Below are positions 10,574-23,040 of a stretch of 64,000 nucleotides of DNA, piece after piece. The position numbers and the translations under genes are program-made. This DNA comes from Orobanche coerulescens (taxonomy: Eukaryota; Streptophyta; Magnoliopsida; Lamiales; Orobanchaceae). Under the pieces are notes generated by a model. It made no database searches and was not told where the DNA came from. It saw only the letters and a list, made by a program, of their open reading frames with translations. Position 1 is the first letter of the stretch, and each line of letters begins with the position of its first letter. The DNA lies in assembly GCA_033398695.1 (NCBI GenBank), contig CM065814.1, forward strand, positions 78,014,358-78,078,357. The letters are read 5' to 3'.

Positions 10574-12586
10574 TTCAATAAAACATACAAACTCAATCTT
10601 AATACATGCCCACGCAGGGGTCAAATAAAAAATACTCCCGTACAACGGGGAAAATATTGCAGCGGAAATAACGTACAACTGAACCAATACAACAATGAAC
10701 GGGTCCTCATGTGATTAGTATCGATCATCTTTCATCATCCTTCATGCCGACCCTGTGCTATGCTCCCCAAAACCTGAATGCAATACAGACATCCACCCCC
10801 CGATTCCTCAGGGATTAGCAAAATTCCACTATTTCGCTAGTACAAGTACAAAGTGAAAAATACGATTCATACAATCTAAATTCCAAGAATAATAACAACC
10901 AGGAATCCTCAAATATTCAAACATAACGAAAATACTTCCCGAGGCAAGAGTTTGGGTAAAGCTTTCCAAATTCGAAAGATCACAAATCAAGAGAACAGTT
11001 TGTAAAACGGTTTAAAATGCCTTCGGGAGTTTTAACGGAAAACAATTTAGGATTTTCAAATCCCTCTCTTTCCAAAATCAACCAGGGTCACAACCCAAAG
11101 CTTTTGTTTTCACGAATAGAAAACCAACAACAATTCACAGGGTCAAAACCCACGTCACGTGTCATCGACGGACATAAAATCAACACAACATAATCACCCA
11201 AGATACGCAAATCTTGGTCACACAAATACAACACCAACTCGTGAATCCAGAGTGAAGTCATAGATTCCCTTGAGGCCTCGACGGACCCTCCAGAGGTGAG
11301 CAAAACATATGTACATAACACTTTGAACATATGCCACGTCATCTCACGGTTGGATCAATAACTTGTTGTCTCCTGATCATATGATCACATGACATATGTC
11401 ACCGCAGGTTCCATAGACCACCGTGATCACTTGCCACGTCATCTCACGATTGGATCAATCACTTGTTGTCTCCTGACCACATGATCGCACGTCATGTGTC
11501 ACCGTAGGTATCCCGAGGCTCTCACGATTGGATCAATTACTTTTTGCATCCTGACCACATGATCACATGCCATGTGTCACCATAGACCCCGCCCATATAC
11601 ACACATTCACACACACATAACACAGCTCGCCAAGGATATCCAAACAATTCACCTAAAAGCAACAAACACACAGCACAACACGAGTATCAAATCACAACAC
11701 ACTGAAATGAGATAATATATGAATCTATATTATCAAAGAACAACAACAACACCAAGCGTATTCACAGGATTCACATAATCGTTTACGAAACACACCAATC
11801 ACAAAATACACACGGTTTTGAAAGAGAGCCTTCAACGAGGCTAACCGAATATTTTGAAAGTTCATTTCAAACAACCAAACAAACACATTTAGAGGATCAC
11901 CGATCATCAAGAAATGTATGAACAAGGTACTTGCCTCGAATAACCACAAACGCGGAGAATCGACCGAAATAGGTTGGCACGAACCGACTACGAACCCGCC
12001 GACTCCGCCGAATGCCAACTCGCGACAAAACACTACGAAGAAAAATAACAACAATGAAAATGAATTCCATATCACGACCTAAAGTCGCTGAATTCAAGGA
12101 ACAAATGACAAAAGTTCAAGGGTTTCCCCCAAAATGGCCAAGAGCGCGATCCGTCCTGACAAAACACGAAAACGGAAATCTAAACTGAAATATAGATATA
12201 CAATCCATAGGATATGTTTAACAACCTCCTTTAACAACAATCGGTTTATCAAAATCGGATGGAAAACGAAATCAAGAACAAAACTCCCAAAAACTCAACT
12301 CTAGGGATTTAAGAAAAATACCTTGATTCGGTGAAGAACAATGGATTAGATGATGTTATAATCACCTAGGATACTCCAAAACACCTTTGGATGGAACAAA
12401 ATTGACCATAAGTTCGGACCCTAGTCGCCCTCGTCTCAAACCCGCGGAGAGGAGAAGAAATGAAGTGGAAATGATGTTCCACGACTGCTGCCCAGTTTAT
12501 ATACACTGGACAGCTTAGCATGCGCTAATATTTAAGATTAGCATGCCCTATCGTGGCACCGAAACAAACTGCCCGACCAAAACACA
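10574..12586 (-). repeat. LTR of the minus-strand Tekay-like element, second piece
   Basis: This continues the LTR interrupted at 1984. Blocks match the solo LTR at 43555-46268 in order (CCCACGCAGGGGTCAAA, ATTAGTATCGATCATCTTTC, TTCATTTCAAACAACCAAAC). It is cut on the right, somewhere between 12548 and 12586, by the copia sequence. Near 11340-11560 a block with TTGGATCAAT is repeated about three times. Frames inside carry no known domain. Confidence 0.8.
12494..12503 (-). promoter_or_regulatory. TATA box and two palindromes in Tekay-like LTR
   Basis: The minus strand reads TGTATATAAACTGG. Just upstream on that strand lie TTAGCATGCGCTAA (12515-12528) and a second, partial TTAGCATGCC (12538-12547). 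This is the same TATA-plus-palindrome layout found in the other LTRs of the window. Confidence 0.6.
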
Positions 12587-14628
12587 CTCCTGACTGCTGC
12601 TTACATCTTGAACAGATGTCCTTTCAAATCCGTTCCTAAAACTCCACATGAGATGTGGGAGGGCAGGAAACCAAGTCTTAATCACATTAGGATTTGGGGA
12701 TGTCTCGCCTATGTCAAGAAGACTAAGGTGGAGAAGTTGGAAGCTAGGTCCGCGAAGGGACGTTTCATTGGATTCCCATCTGGGACGATGGGATATCTAT
12801 TCTACATGCCCGAAGATCGAAAGATCGTTGTTGCTTTACAAGCACACTTCCTGGAAGATGAGTTCATTCACGAAGGCGGAGCAGGTAGAATTATTCTTTA
12901 GAAGAATACAATGAAACTCCTCGGGAGACACCTATGCAAGAAACTGTAACCGAACCTTCTGAAACACAAGTACAACCACCTCGTAGGTCTAGTAGGGTGT
13001 CTCATTTACCTGAGAGGTGTGGGCTTGTGCACTTGGAGGAGATGGGTCTCCATGCGGTTCCAAGTTATAGCCAATAGACTGACCTGACGACCTATGACCA
13101 AGCGATGGTGGATGTAGACTCCGCGAAATGGCGTGAAGCTATGGAAGCTGAGATAGACTCGATGCATGTCAATCAGGTCTGGACTCTAGTAGACCGCCCC
13201 AAGGGCATAGTGCCGATTGGGAACAAATGGATCTACAAGAGAAAGATTGATAGTGATGGAAAGGTTGACGCCTATAAGGCCAGGCTTGTGGCAAAGGGTT
13301 ATACCTTCTCACCCGTAGCCATGATCAAGTCTATTCGTATGATGCTTGCTATAGCTGCCTACCACGATTATGAGATATGGCAAATGGACGTAAAGACGGC
13401 TTTCCTTAATGGATTCCTCGAGGAGTAAATCTATATGGAGCAGCCTAAAGGCTTTGTATCCGAAGTCGATATTCAGAAAGTGTGCAAGCTTCAACGTTCC
13501 ATTTATGGACTGAAGCAAGCGTTGCGTAGTTGGAATCTTCGTTTTGACGAGGCGGTCAAAGAGTTTGACTTCGTACAAAATGAAGAGGAACCTTGTGTAT
13601 ACAAGAGGGTTAGTGGGAGCAAGATCGCATTCTTAATACTATATGTGGATGACATTCTACTAATAGGAAATGATGTGGGAATGCTCAGTTCTGTGAAAGC
13701 TTGGCTTTCGAGTAATTTCTCCATGAAAGACTTGGGAGAAGCTACCTATATTCTTGGTATTCGGCTCTACCGGGATAGAACGAAGAGAACAATAGGTCTT
13801 TCCCAAGCCCTCTATATAGATAAAATCTTAAAGCGATTTAAGATGGATGATTCTAAAAGAGGGTTCCTACCGATGCGACATGGAATAAAACTCTCCTTGA
13901 AGATGTGTCCTCAAAGTGAGGAACAATAGAAGGAAATGAGAAACATACCATATGCTTCGGCCGTGGGTAGCCTTATGTATGCTATGTTGTGTACGAGACC
14001 TGACATTGCGCATGCTGTAAGCGTGGTGAGTAGGTTTTAGGCAAACCCAGGTAGGGAACATTGGACTGCCGTAAAGAACGTTCTCAAGTACTTGAGAAGG
14101 ACTAGAGATATGGTTCTGATGTATGGCGGTGGAGAATTGGATGTGGTGGGATTCACTGATTCGGACTTCCAAGGACTGAAGGATGACTCGATGTCTACTT
14201 CTGGCTACATATTTACTCTTAATGGAGGAGCAGTATCTTGGCGTAGCGCCAAGCAAAGTGCGACTGCTGATTCCACCGGTCAGGCTGAGTATCAAGCAGC
14301 CTCGGAGGCTTCCAAGGAAGGGTTCTGGATTAAGAATTTTCTGGGAGAACTTCAAGTGATACCATGTGCTGAGCTGCCTGTTCCGCTGTACTGCGACAAC
14401 AACGGAGCTGTAGCGCAGGCCAAAGAGCCGAGGTTTCACAAAAGCACCAAACTTATTGAGAGGAAGTATCATCTCGTAAGAGAATTTGTTCGCAAGGGAT
14501 ACATTGTGCTACACAGAGTAGACTCGGCCGACAACGTCGCCGATCCACTGACCAAGCCACTTTCTCAGACTAGCTTGGAGCGTCATCTGGAGAACATGGG
14601 TATTAGATACCATAGTGTGTGGCATTGA
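12587..14628 (+). pseudogene. Copia pol remnant: integrase end, reverse transcriptase, RNase H
   Basis: Integrase C-terminus: LLTAAYILNRCPFKSVPKTP, then GCLAYV. Reverse transcriptase: KWIYKRKIDSDGKVDAYKAR, WQMDVKTAFLNG, YGLKQALRSWNLRFDEA and the catalytic LYVDDILLIG. RNase H: GFTDSDFQG, YCDNNGAVAQA, NVADPLTKPL, ending at TGA 14626-14628. Breaks: a frameshift near 12890-12901; in-frame stops at 13075-13077, 13426-13428, 13927-13929 and 14038-14040; and an in-frame loss of about a dozen residues between AKGY and TFSPV. Known: this polyprotein segment copies element RNA to DNA. Inferred: long dead. The lineage within copia is not resolved. Confidence 0.9.
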
Positions 14629-14643
14629 GTGCAAGTGGGAGAT

Positions 14644-16586
14644 TGTTAGGAGTATGCCCTCGAATGCCACTCAGAGGATGTTGAGTGAAGGCATTGTACT
14701 TGTTATTATGTAATTCATCAATATAAGGTAATGGATGTTTCTTTACTTATTGGTAGTTACTGGCATTCCTAACTCGAAAATATACATATAGAAACTAGTT
14801 CATGTATTTGAGAGCAAAACGTTCCACTCCTTATTAGATAAGGGGGTCGGTACTGGAAAGGTTTATAGCTCAAATACTTAATCGTTCGCAAGTTGATGAA
14901 ACTTGATTGGGCGTTAAGTTTATGTGAAGACTTGTATGACGTGTTCTTTGACAAGGAGAGTGCCTGTCGAACACTAATGGTTAGTAGGAGCACACGTTAT
15001 AGGTATGCTAATTGGATTAGTATACTCGAACCGACTCTGCCTCGATTCGTCACATGGATTTCACTCCGGGACAGTCAATGATGGAATCGAAAGGTTGTGA
15101 TAGGTATTCGTCAACCTTCGACTTGAGGATTTAGTAGGGATGTGCTTGTGACGTCAAGATTTTCATTAGAGTAGTTCGACCCTATAAACCGGAAGGCAGG
15201 GGTCAACCTCGACGTGTATCTTGATGGGCAAGTAGCAGGTCCTACTGAATACCAAGATAGAATTATTTCTCCTGTTAGTGAGCGGGTTAAATGTCCTATG
15301 CGGTTATTGGCAGATGAGATCATAAGTCTTTGGCTAAAGCATTGGAGCTAGTTGTATTGGATACACGAGAGCTCAATGATCTCGATTTGCATTAACGCAT
15401 ACATAGCGTCAAGTACAGATAGGGTTTGACTGACCGTGACCCTATAACTTGATCGGTATTCATGACAGAATGGTTCTTGGATGATCCTAATCATTCGTTC
15501 TTAGTTGGGGTATAGTGTAGGCTGTCAGGATGGCTAGGTGGTGCTACTACTCTTTGGTTCCTCCCATTGCTGACTGAGACGGACCTACCGAGTCACGCAT
15601 TAGGATTAACGACGGAATGAATCGAGCTAATTCTCTCATTATGAATATTAGATATTGGATATCTAAATTTGGGACATTGGATGTCTAAATTGATTTATTG
15701 GATAAATTAATTTACGGTCTAATGAATTAAATACATTACTGGTGATTAATTTAATTCATGGATATAATTATTTCTTGGAGAAATTAATTATGTCATAATG
15801 TATTTGATATGATTAATTAACTGGATTAATTAATTGATATAAATACATAGGAACGGAATAGGAGTTTATCTGTTTGGACTCACGGGAGTCCGAAACGAAC
15901 CGAACTCATCCGTTTTCTTCATGAAGGCCGCCCCATTTCCACCCACCTTCCTTTGGTCTTTGTCTCCATTTTTAAATGGAAGACAAAGACTTAATAGATA
16001 TAGTATCTATTAATATAATGGGAAAAGAGTTGTCATTAGGTGGATTTGGAATATTATTAGGTGAGAAGACTTCATCTTTTTCTCACCATACCCATTCCAA
16101 CGTGAAAGAGAGTGAGAGAGAGAGAAAACTTTTCTCAAAGTCTTCATAATCTTCTTTAAGTGTTCTTGGTGGTTCTTAAAGAAAAATCAAGAAATCAAAA
16201 GAGAGATATATATTATACACTTAGAGTGTAATAATAAAAAGCTTCATCACTTGATTCTAGCCGTAACCTTAGAGGTTAATCGGGTGTTGTCATTCCGATC
16301 ATTTTTCCGGCGCGTGGTAAGTAGAGACGCGGTGCTTTCGGCATTGTATCGTTCAAGGGCTTGGAGCGGATTGGATTCGTAGAGATCAAGCAAAGCTTGG
16401 GGAATAGCTCAAGAGAAGGTTACCATTTAATCAATGGACTTCGAGGGTTAGTTTCTTACGACTCTTGCTTTTCGTTTATATATTCGTATATACGTAGCTC
16501 GATCGATCCTCGTAGGGATTCAGATCGAATTAATTTTCATTTTACCGCTTCCGCTGGGCCTTCGTTTTAGGCACCGAATCCCAACA
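14644..16586 (+). repeat. 3' LTR of copia element, 1943 bp
   Basis: It starts TGTTAGGAGTATGCCC directly after the purine tract and ends GAATCCCAACA, so the termini are TGTT...AACA. A TATA box (GATATAAATACATAGG, 15838-15845) follows an AT-rich block. The right end abuts gypsy LTR sequence. Confidence 0.85.
15838..15845 (+). promoter_or_regulatory. TATA box of copia LTR
   Basis: TATAAATA lies in a TTAATTAATT-rich stretch 1.2 kb into the LTR, in a position suited to start transcription in the LTR. Confidence 0.5.
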
Positions 16587-16675
16587 GATATACCATACGT
16601 TATGAAGAGAATCAGACAGGATCCGAAGTGTCGGCAACTTTCGGCGCAGATGTGGAAAGGTAAGTGAACATTGAA

Positions 16676-16915
16676 CTTTACGTACATTAAGGATATTTCA
16701 TTATGTACGTTAAATGGGTATATTACTTTAGTAAGTCAAATATGTGTTACGTACGCTACGGCACAGGTGTTACGTACGTAATACAAGGCACGAAATGAGG
16801 CAGTAGGTTTTGGAGTAGCGTTACGTACACTATCGAAGTCGGTTAACGTACGGGATGCTCGTTACGTACGTTAGCTTGATCAGGTAATGTACGTAATGAC
16901 TGAAGTGTATATAAT
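16676..16915 (+). promoter_or_regulatory. TTACGTACGTAA-type palindrome array with TATA box
   Basis: About eight full or slightly mutated copies of the palindrome (for example TTACGTACGTAA at 16768, TTACGTACGTTA at 16861) lie ahead of GTATATAATATG (16908-16915). Two further copies sit at 17645-17670. The layout suggests an enhancer-like block of the LTR promoter; the binding protein is unknown. Confidence 0.55.
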
Positions 16916-18867
16916 ATGAGATGTCAGTCACTTTGATATTTTGAGAGTTTCACTTCATTTCTTCATCCTTCAACCCTTCGAGATGCATTTTTGGTTCTTC
17001 TAAGTCGATTATGAGCTTGAGGACAAGGATTTGGAGCTTGAGATATGGAATTATGGTTGATTCTTGAGGCGTTTGCTTGTGTTCTTCATCTTCTTGAGGT
17101 ACGCTGGATAACTCTTCTCTTTAATTTTGCATTTTGAGGTTGTTGTTGATGGTTGCTTCTTATGATGATAGATTATGGGAGTATTGTTTTTATTATTAGT
17201 GTTCAATGAAGTTCGTGTTGAGAAATAACGACATGTTTGATATTTGTTGGATTATGAGTTAAGATGGTGGTTTAGATGTTAGAACACATATTAGATTATG
17301 TTATTTTGATGATTATGAGTAAAGTGATGTTAGTCGAATATGGTTATGGATTATTTCATGTTCTTGAATAATTCTTGGTCTATATGACATGATTAAGATG
17401 ATTATACGTTGAAGTGTTAGAGGAAATAAGATTTGGACACTTTTTTTTGGAAAGCGTCGTGTAAAAGGCTCGACTTTGAAAAATTACCACCGATTCTTGA
17501 AAACTTCAAAAAGTCTGAAACATAACAGTATGATATAGCGTCGATTTAGGTTTCTAATGGTTCAAATGGTTAGTTAATCGGAGTCCGGATAAGTGAGTTA
17601 TGACCAGAACAGTAAAAACTATACTGCCTATATTCAGAGCATGTATTACGTACGTTATGATTGTGTTACGTTCGATAACATGCATGGGAGTATAAATATG
17701 TCCAAAAAATCGGGAATTTCACTTCCCAACCCTTCCTACACGATCCCCTTTCACCCCAAGACACCCAAACTCGATTTTTAACCCTTGAATATCAGATTTT
17801 GAAGTGGTTTATCAAGTGTTAACATCTAGAAAAGATGGGAACAAAGACTATAACATCATTCTTGATTATTTTGCCGGATTCAAGGTAATTGGCTTGAACT
17901 TTCATGTTTTGGAATTTTTGAGACATCTTGGTATGTTTGAGTTATTTAGTTCGTATCGATGGCTAGAATTGTATTATGTTGAAGGATATATATTTGTGAT
18001 TGTGTTCTTCGTGTTTTTGATGTGGTTGGTGTTTATCAATTGATAATTCGAATATACCTTTGAATCATGGCTTCAAGGTGTTTGATTGAAGACTTGAAAG
18101 AGATATTGATCGGAATATTTTGGTTAAGTTTGTATATTCGCCTTATCGAATTGATACATGGACTTTGCGGAATTATGGGAAAGTTGGAATTTAGTACATG
18201 TTGAATAACTCGTGGGATTGTTCTTGTTAAGTGGTCGTAGTAATTCAGATGTTGTTGTTTGAATTCGATATGGATATATTCAAGGATACTAATTTCATGT
18301 TTATGACTATTTAGATAGATTGATGTTGTTTAGGTCGTGATTAAAGAACTATCAAGTTCGGAGTATTCATGTATCCGAATCGGCTTGTTGGTGTATCGGT
18401 ATTTGAGGCAAGTTTTATACTTGCTCTGTTCATAATACTTAATGAATGGTCTTGGTTTCATTTCATTTATAATTCGTATAACAATGATTGTATATAAGAA
18501 TTTGTGGAGATGAAGTTTATATGTTATGTTTTGGTTTTGGTGCGTAATCATAAGGTATATGATTAACATATGTCAAGATTTATAATTGAGCGTTGGGATT
18601 ACAGTTTGGTAACGACGAAGATATAAGTTCTACAGTTTAAGGTACGCGGTTTCATCAAGTATCGAGGTATGTTACGCTAAATGAAGGTTATGGTTATTCT
18701 GAATGATTCCGCAATAGTATGAGATTGGACGGTTATGTAGGTATAGTCAAGAGTTGGTTATTGTTAGTGATAATCGAGAAGGCCAATTCTAGCAAATACC
18801 TTAGTATATGTTTTATCTTGTTGTTTTGAATATGATTGGAGTCGAAAGACTATTGTGATTGGGACGA

Positions 18868-19073
18868 TGTGTTGAAGGATAAGACCTAAATGGTACCCGC
18901 GTTCCGGAGTATTCCTGTGTAGATGCTACCATGACCCTTGGTTGCGACCTTGGGGTATTTTGTGATTGTATGTAATGTGTTGAGGGATAAGACCTAAATG
19001 GTACCCACGTTCCGGAGTATTCCTGTGTAGATGCTTCCGTGACCCTTGGTTGCGACCTTGGGGTTATTGTAAT
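18868..19073 (+). repeat. Two tandem copies of about 106 bp in LTR
   Basis: GATAAGACCTAAATGGTACC, CGTTCCGGAGTATTCC and CCTTGGTTGCGACCTTGGGG recur in order in both copies with few differences. No coding content. Confidence 0.8.
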
Positions 19074-19988
19074 TGTAAGATAATTGATTATTTGTGATTT
19101 TCTGTTTTCATATATTGTTGGTACTTGACTAGATTGGCACTCGATTATTAGAGTTGATATTTGATGGTGTTAATCAATGGATATGATTGGATTGGACGAA
19201 TGCTGGGTATCGTGTACTTACGAGTTATGATGATTTTCGGTATTGTCTGAATACAATACATATGATTGTAGTTGAGTGCACTCGTCATTTGAGAATGTGA
19301 AATGTGGATTATGGTAAGGATCGATTTGGCATGGATTGCTATGGATTGGTAAGGTTATGACGGTAAGATTACATTGATAGTATTCTTACTTTGTAGTAAC
19401 ATTGGTATGTAATTATTTATGATGATGTGATCGTTATCATTGTTGAGTATTGTGGCTAACCCCGTCGTGGGCTTTATTTTTAGGTACTTGGAGATCGAGA
19501 TAATAATGGTCGTGAAGGGATGAGCTTCCCGGGTGATATTAGCTATGTCATTATTTGGGAACCGAGTATTTTACTGGTTATTTTATTCCGCGGCAATTGT
19601 ATTTTCAATTATATCTATGTTCGCTGCGCGGGTATTTTAAATTAGTTATCCGGTATTTTACCAACTTGTGTATAACTTTAAACTGGCCTTTTTGGATATT
19701 TCGTAAACTTGGGTTATTTCGTCAAACCCTTTTTCCCTAAATTATTTTGTCGGTACGTTCAAGTGGTGGCTTAGCGTACATTTTGAAACTGTCGAGATTT
19801 ACTTTCAACTGGTATTTTGTGACGGTATTTTAGAACTATGTTTTGAAAAATATTTGGGTATTTAAAATATTATCGTGTTTGCCTCTTTGGCGTGTTTGAA
19901 ACGTTTGCGAAAATAATTTTTAGCCTTGTGGGTTCCGGCGGGGGCCCACGACGCTGTAATATTCCCGGTTGGTTTTGGGGGTGTTATA

Positions 19989-20222
19989 GAAGGTGGTATT
20001 GGAGACTGGGTTTCGTAAAACCCGGGCATGTGTGTTATTTGTCTATATCGGTGCGGTAGTAGCATGACTTTTGAAAATAATTTTTCTGACTTTTGAGTCA
20101 AACTGATTTTTGGAGGTTCCAAAATTTTTGTGATACTTTCAAATTGCTAGATTTGCGATGCCGGTGTGTTGTTATTTTGCTGAGACTTCGTATGTGAGTC
20201 GTATGCAGTGTTGGTTGAACTG
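19989..20222 (+). other. Primer site and start of internal region of Tekay-like element
   Basis: GGTGGTATTGGAGAC is a mutated Met primer site, followed by leader-like DNA resembling that after 26250 (compare GCATGTGTGTTATTTG with ACATGTGAGTTATGTG). The element stops here; CACTA-type sequence follows. Confidence 0.55.
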
Positions 20223-20329
20223 CTTGCCTACACATAGAAACATGCAATGTTAATTTAACAAGGAATAAAATTACCACAAGTAAGTTTCATATACGTTACA
20301 TATCTTTAAACAACAATAATATTACGACA

Positions 20330-20475
20330 ATATTTAGAGCTCGATTCCATATAATATAGTCCGGGTCGCTAAAAAGTGCGCATAGCCACCTCCACTCGTA
20401 CTCCCGATACTTGAACTCCTTAGGAGTAGCCTCGCGGGAATCACCCCAAGCTGACCAAAACATGTGTAGCTCATT
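20330..20475 (-). pseudogene. En/Spm-type second-gene fragment of CACTA
   Basis: The minus strand encodes a short Trp-rich block (FKYREYEWRWLCALFSDP) like the start of the plant En/Spm-family 'putative transposase' domain, in which W-x2-L and F-S-D/E are recurrent. It is short and lacks a clear start. Its place downstream of DUF4216 supports the call, but homology is judged by eye only. Confidence 0.4.
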
Positions 20476-20889
20476 TTTCTAAGATTTGTATCTATAACAA
20501 ACATTTATAAATAATAATCAAACATTAGTCAAATATATTTGTAAAGTATTTTATAAATTCTATGTATTTATTTACTATGATTTTGTTTTTTGTTTTATTC
20601 TTATTGAGAATATTATTTGTTTATTATGTTATTCATAAATAATTTGTTGTGTGTACAATTGTTATTATTCCATTGACCGTTAAGATTTAAGTTTAGTGAT
20701 TATGTTAAGTGTCATTTTATAATTGTTGTTTGTGTACGGTTATATAATATTAATGTTAATGTGTTAAGTTTTATTATTTTTATGTATAATTAATATTATA
20801 ATATTTGTATAATATTCTCACTGGGTCATTTGTATAAGTGATATGGCATTTTATCACTGGGTCATGTTTATCCTACGTACATTTTGACA

Positions 20890-21250
20890 CATTTTTTATA
20901 TTTATACAAGTTTTATATAGTAATATTTTATATATTTATACATGTTTTTATATAATAATATTTTACATATTTAAATTTAATTATAAATAATTATATATAT
21001 AATATGACTATATATTTGTATATTAATTTATACAGCTTTTATATTATTTTATATATTTATGCATGTTTTTATATAATAATATTTTGTATATTTGAATTTA
21101 ATTATAAATAATTATATATATAATATGATTATATATCTGTATATTAATTTATACAGTTTTTATATAATAATATTTTATATATTTACACTTGTTTTTTATA
21201 TAATAATATTTTATATATTTGAATTTAATTATATATATAATATTTTATAT
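20890..21250. repeat. AT-rich tandem repeat inside CACTA remnant
   Basis: Three partial copies of a unit of about 118 bp share TTTATATAATAATATTTT and TTAATTATAAATAATTATAT. The tract is over 85% A+T and has no coding content; the frames found there are compositional. Confidence 0.75.
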
Positions 21251-21350
21251 TTGAAAAAAATCATCAATGGAAAAATGAATATAATAAAATTTAAAAAAAC
21301 ATGTAATATCACTTTTTCGATTCGTTCGAGCGGCACACAACAATGAATAT

Positions 21351-22450
21351 CTAAGGAACTTCTACAAATGATATGTCCTTCCAAGGTTCGTATTCAGACA
21401 CACCACTTGAGTCTGTCTCTGTGTCGGAGTTGATAACTGGCACCATATGTCTGAACTCTTCATCATCATATTCATCAGAGTCTGCACGTAATTCATCTGT
21501 ACCTATATCTATGAACCCACGTTCTTCACCATGTAGTCGAACCACTCGACCTTCTACAATATTATTCAGTAGTATTGTGGAGGATGGTGGAATATTAGTT
21601 GTATCCGGCTCTTGATATGCCTCATTGTCATCCTTATCGACTGCTTGTCGAAGTGTAGCCGCACTCTATATATTTCTCATAGCCATGTTATTTACGATCT
21701 TCCATGCTCTTTTTTTTTACTAAGTCATCCAAGTTGTAAACTGGTTTACCAGATGTTGGAAAAACAAAAGGATCACCTTCGTACCAACTTGTAGAAGTAT
21801 CAACAGATAATAGTCCATAATTATTCTCCCTTTTGATTTGAGGATTTGTATCAAACCACCTACACTTGAACAAGTAAATTGTCAAGCCTTCTCCATAAAT
21901 TAGTTCCACTACTTCGAGAAGAACACCGTAATATCCACCGTCAATCATAACCCCAAAATTTTGATACCTCCTTCTTTGATCTCTGTTGATACATACAAAT
22001 GTCACACCATTTACCTTCGCCATTAAATAAACTCTAGATATAACAGGCTTCACCGAAAGAAGCATCAACTCACGTGGCCACATCGGGTGGCCATCACTTT
22101 GTATGTACGTCATATGGATATTAATTAAAGTTAATGTCATAATTAAGTAAATTATGTAAGTAAATTAAGTAAACAATAATTAAACACTTACCCACTGTCC
22201 GAAATAATCAGTAAATGTTTCATTGTGGAATCTAATACCTCCATTCACAGCATCACATGAAAGGTGAATGTCTTTCCAATATTGAACTTCTGGACAGTTA
22301 AGCAATATCCACCAATGTGCAATTCCTAGCTCGTAAGGTTGTAAATGACTGTCAGGTAATCTTCCTTGAACTTCGACTTTGTTGTGATGATGGAGAGATT
22401 AAATTGCACTGGAATGGTTAGCATAGGCTCGAGTGTGGGATCCAGCGTGC
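21351..22450 (-). pseudogene. CACTA transposase C-terminal region (DUF4216)
   Basis: Exon-like stretch 22395-22199 encodes HWWILLNCPEVQYWKDIHLS and ends TDYFGQW at a donor (GTAAGTG). After a short intron, codons from about 22100 read WPRELMLLSVKPV, VNGVTFVCINRD, YYGVLLEVVELIYG, LFKCRWFD and DPFVFPTSGKPVY, which is the DUF4216 signature. An A8-9 run near 21710 shifts the frame; the C-terminus continues in another frame as an acidic tail ending at 21351. Known: DUF4216 sits C-terminal to the TNP2 transposase in plant CACTA elements; its role is unknown. The gypsy insertion at 22452 cuts the gene upstream. Confidence 0.8.
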
Positions 22451-22639
22451 CTGTAATATCCGGGGATAATTTTTTTTTTGTGTGTTACTGTTGAGTTGTA
22501 CGTATTCACTTGGAATTGTACAAGTGTTGTTGTGATACAATATATATTGTATTGGAATATTTCGGGTTCGAAATATTTATACTTGTCGTTGGTTTGATTT
22601 CGTCGTTTGGATGTTGCTTGGAGAGTTTGGATTTTTGGC

Positions 22640-23040
22640 TAAGTATACTAGCCTTAACGTACGCTACATGTGTAGACTTACATACGTTATGGGGTGAGTA
22701 TCACCTACGTTAGACCTATATGGTTACGTACGTAATGCATGGTCAGTGGTAGGAACCTTCCTCTATGGCAACTTTCGGCTGGTAGGGCCAGGAATCTTTC
22801 GATCCGAGTCAATGGATCTTTACGTACGTTAAGAGGTGATCTTTACGTATGTAATCCATGTAGCTTTCTAACGTACGTAAATGGTTACTCTTTACGCACG
22901 TTAATGTCTTCGTATTTTGGGTCAGTGGGTTCTGGAGTTAGCATTACGTACGTTAATGTTTTGGCATAGCGTATGTAAGGCCCTTACGTACATTAACCTT
23001 GTTGTATAACGTACGTAATGTGTTTGTCAGATTATATAAC
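22640..23040 (+). promoter_or_regulatory. TTACGTACGTTAA palindrome array and TATA box, 5' LTR
   Basis: About twelve sites of the TTACGTACGTAA type lie in 370 bp, several damaged (ACATACG, CGCACG, CGTATG). TTATATAACTTGG (23034-23040) follows. Compared with 28929-29310 the damage is mostly C-to-T or G-to-A within CG. Confidence 0.6.

Larger units (their letters stand above)
12587..16586 (+). mobile_element. 5'-truncated Ty1/copia element
   Basis: Copia coding sequence starts abruptly inside integrase and runs through reverse transcriptase and RNase H to a purine tract (AAGTGGGAGAT) and a full 3' LTR. The 5' LTR, gag, protease and most of integrase are missing, so no target duplication can be recognised. 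Confidence 0.88.
16587..19988 (+). repeat. Tekay-like LTR, 5'-truncated, plus strand
   Basis: The right end GGGGGTGTTATA is followed by a Met-type primer site (TGGTATTGGAGAC, 19994-20006), which fixes orientation and end. CTAACCCCGTCGTGGGC and TTTTTAGGTACTTGG near 19450 match, in reverse, the LTRs at 39008 and 48782. The left end is missing where copia sequence begins. It holds an eight-site CGTACG palindrome array at 16676-16897, a TATA box (16908-16915) and a tandem duplication at 18868-19073. No gene is supported. Confidence 0.75.

Noticed and set aside
17593..18043. Frames in the plus-strand Tekay-like LTR
   Set aside because: Short, AT-biased and hydrophobic by composition; they sit in the LTR and have no known match.
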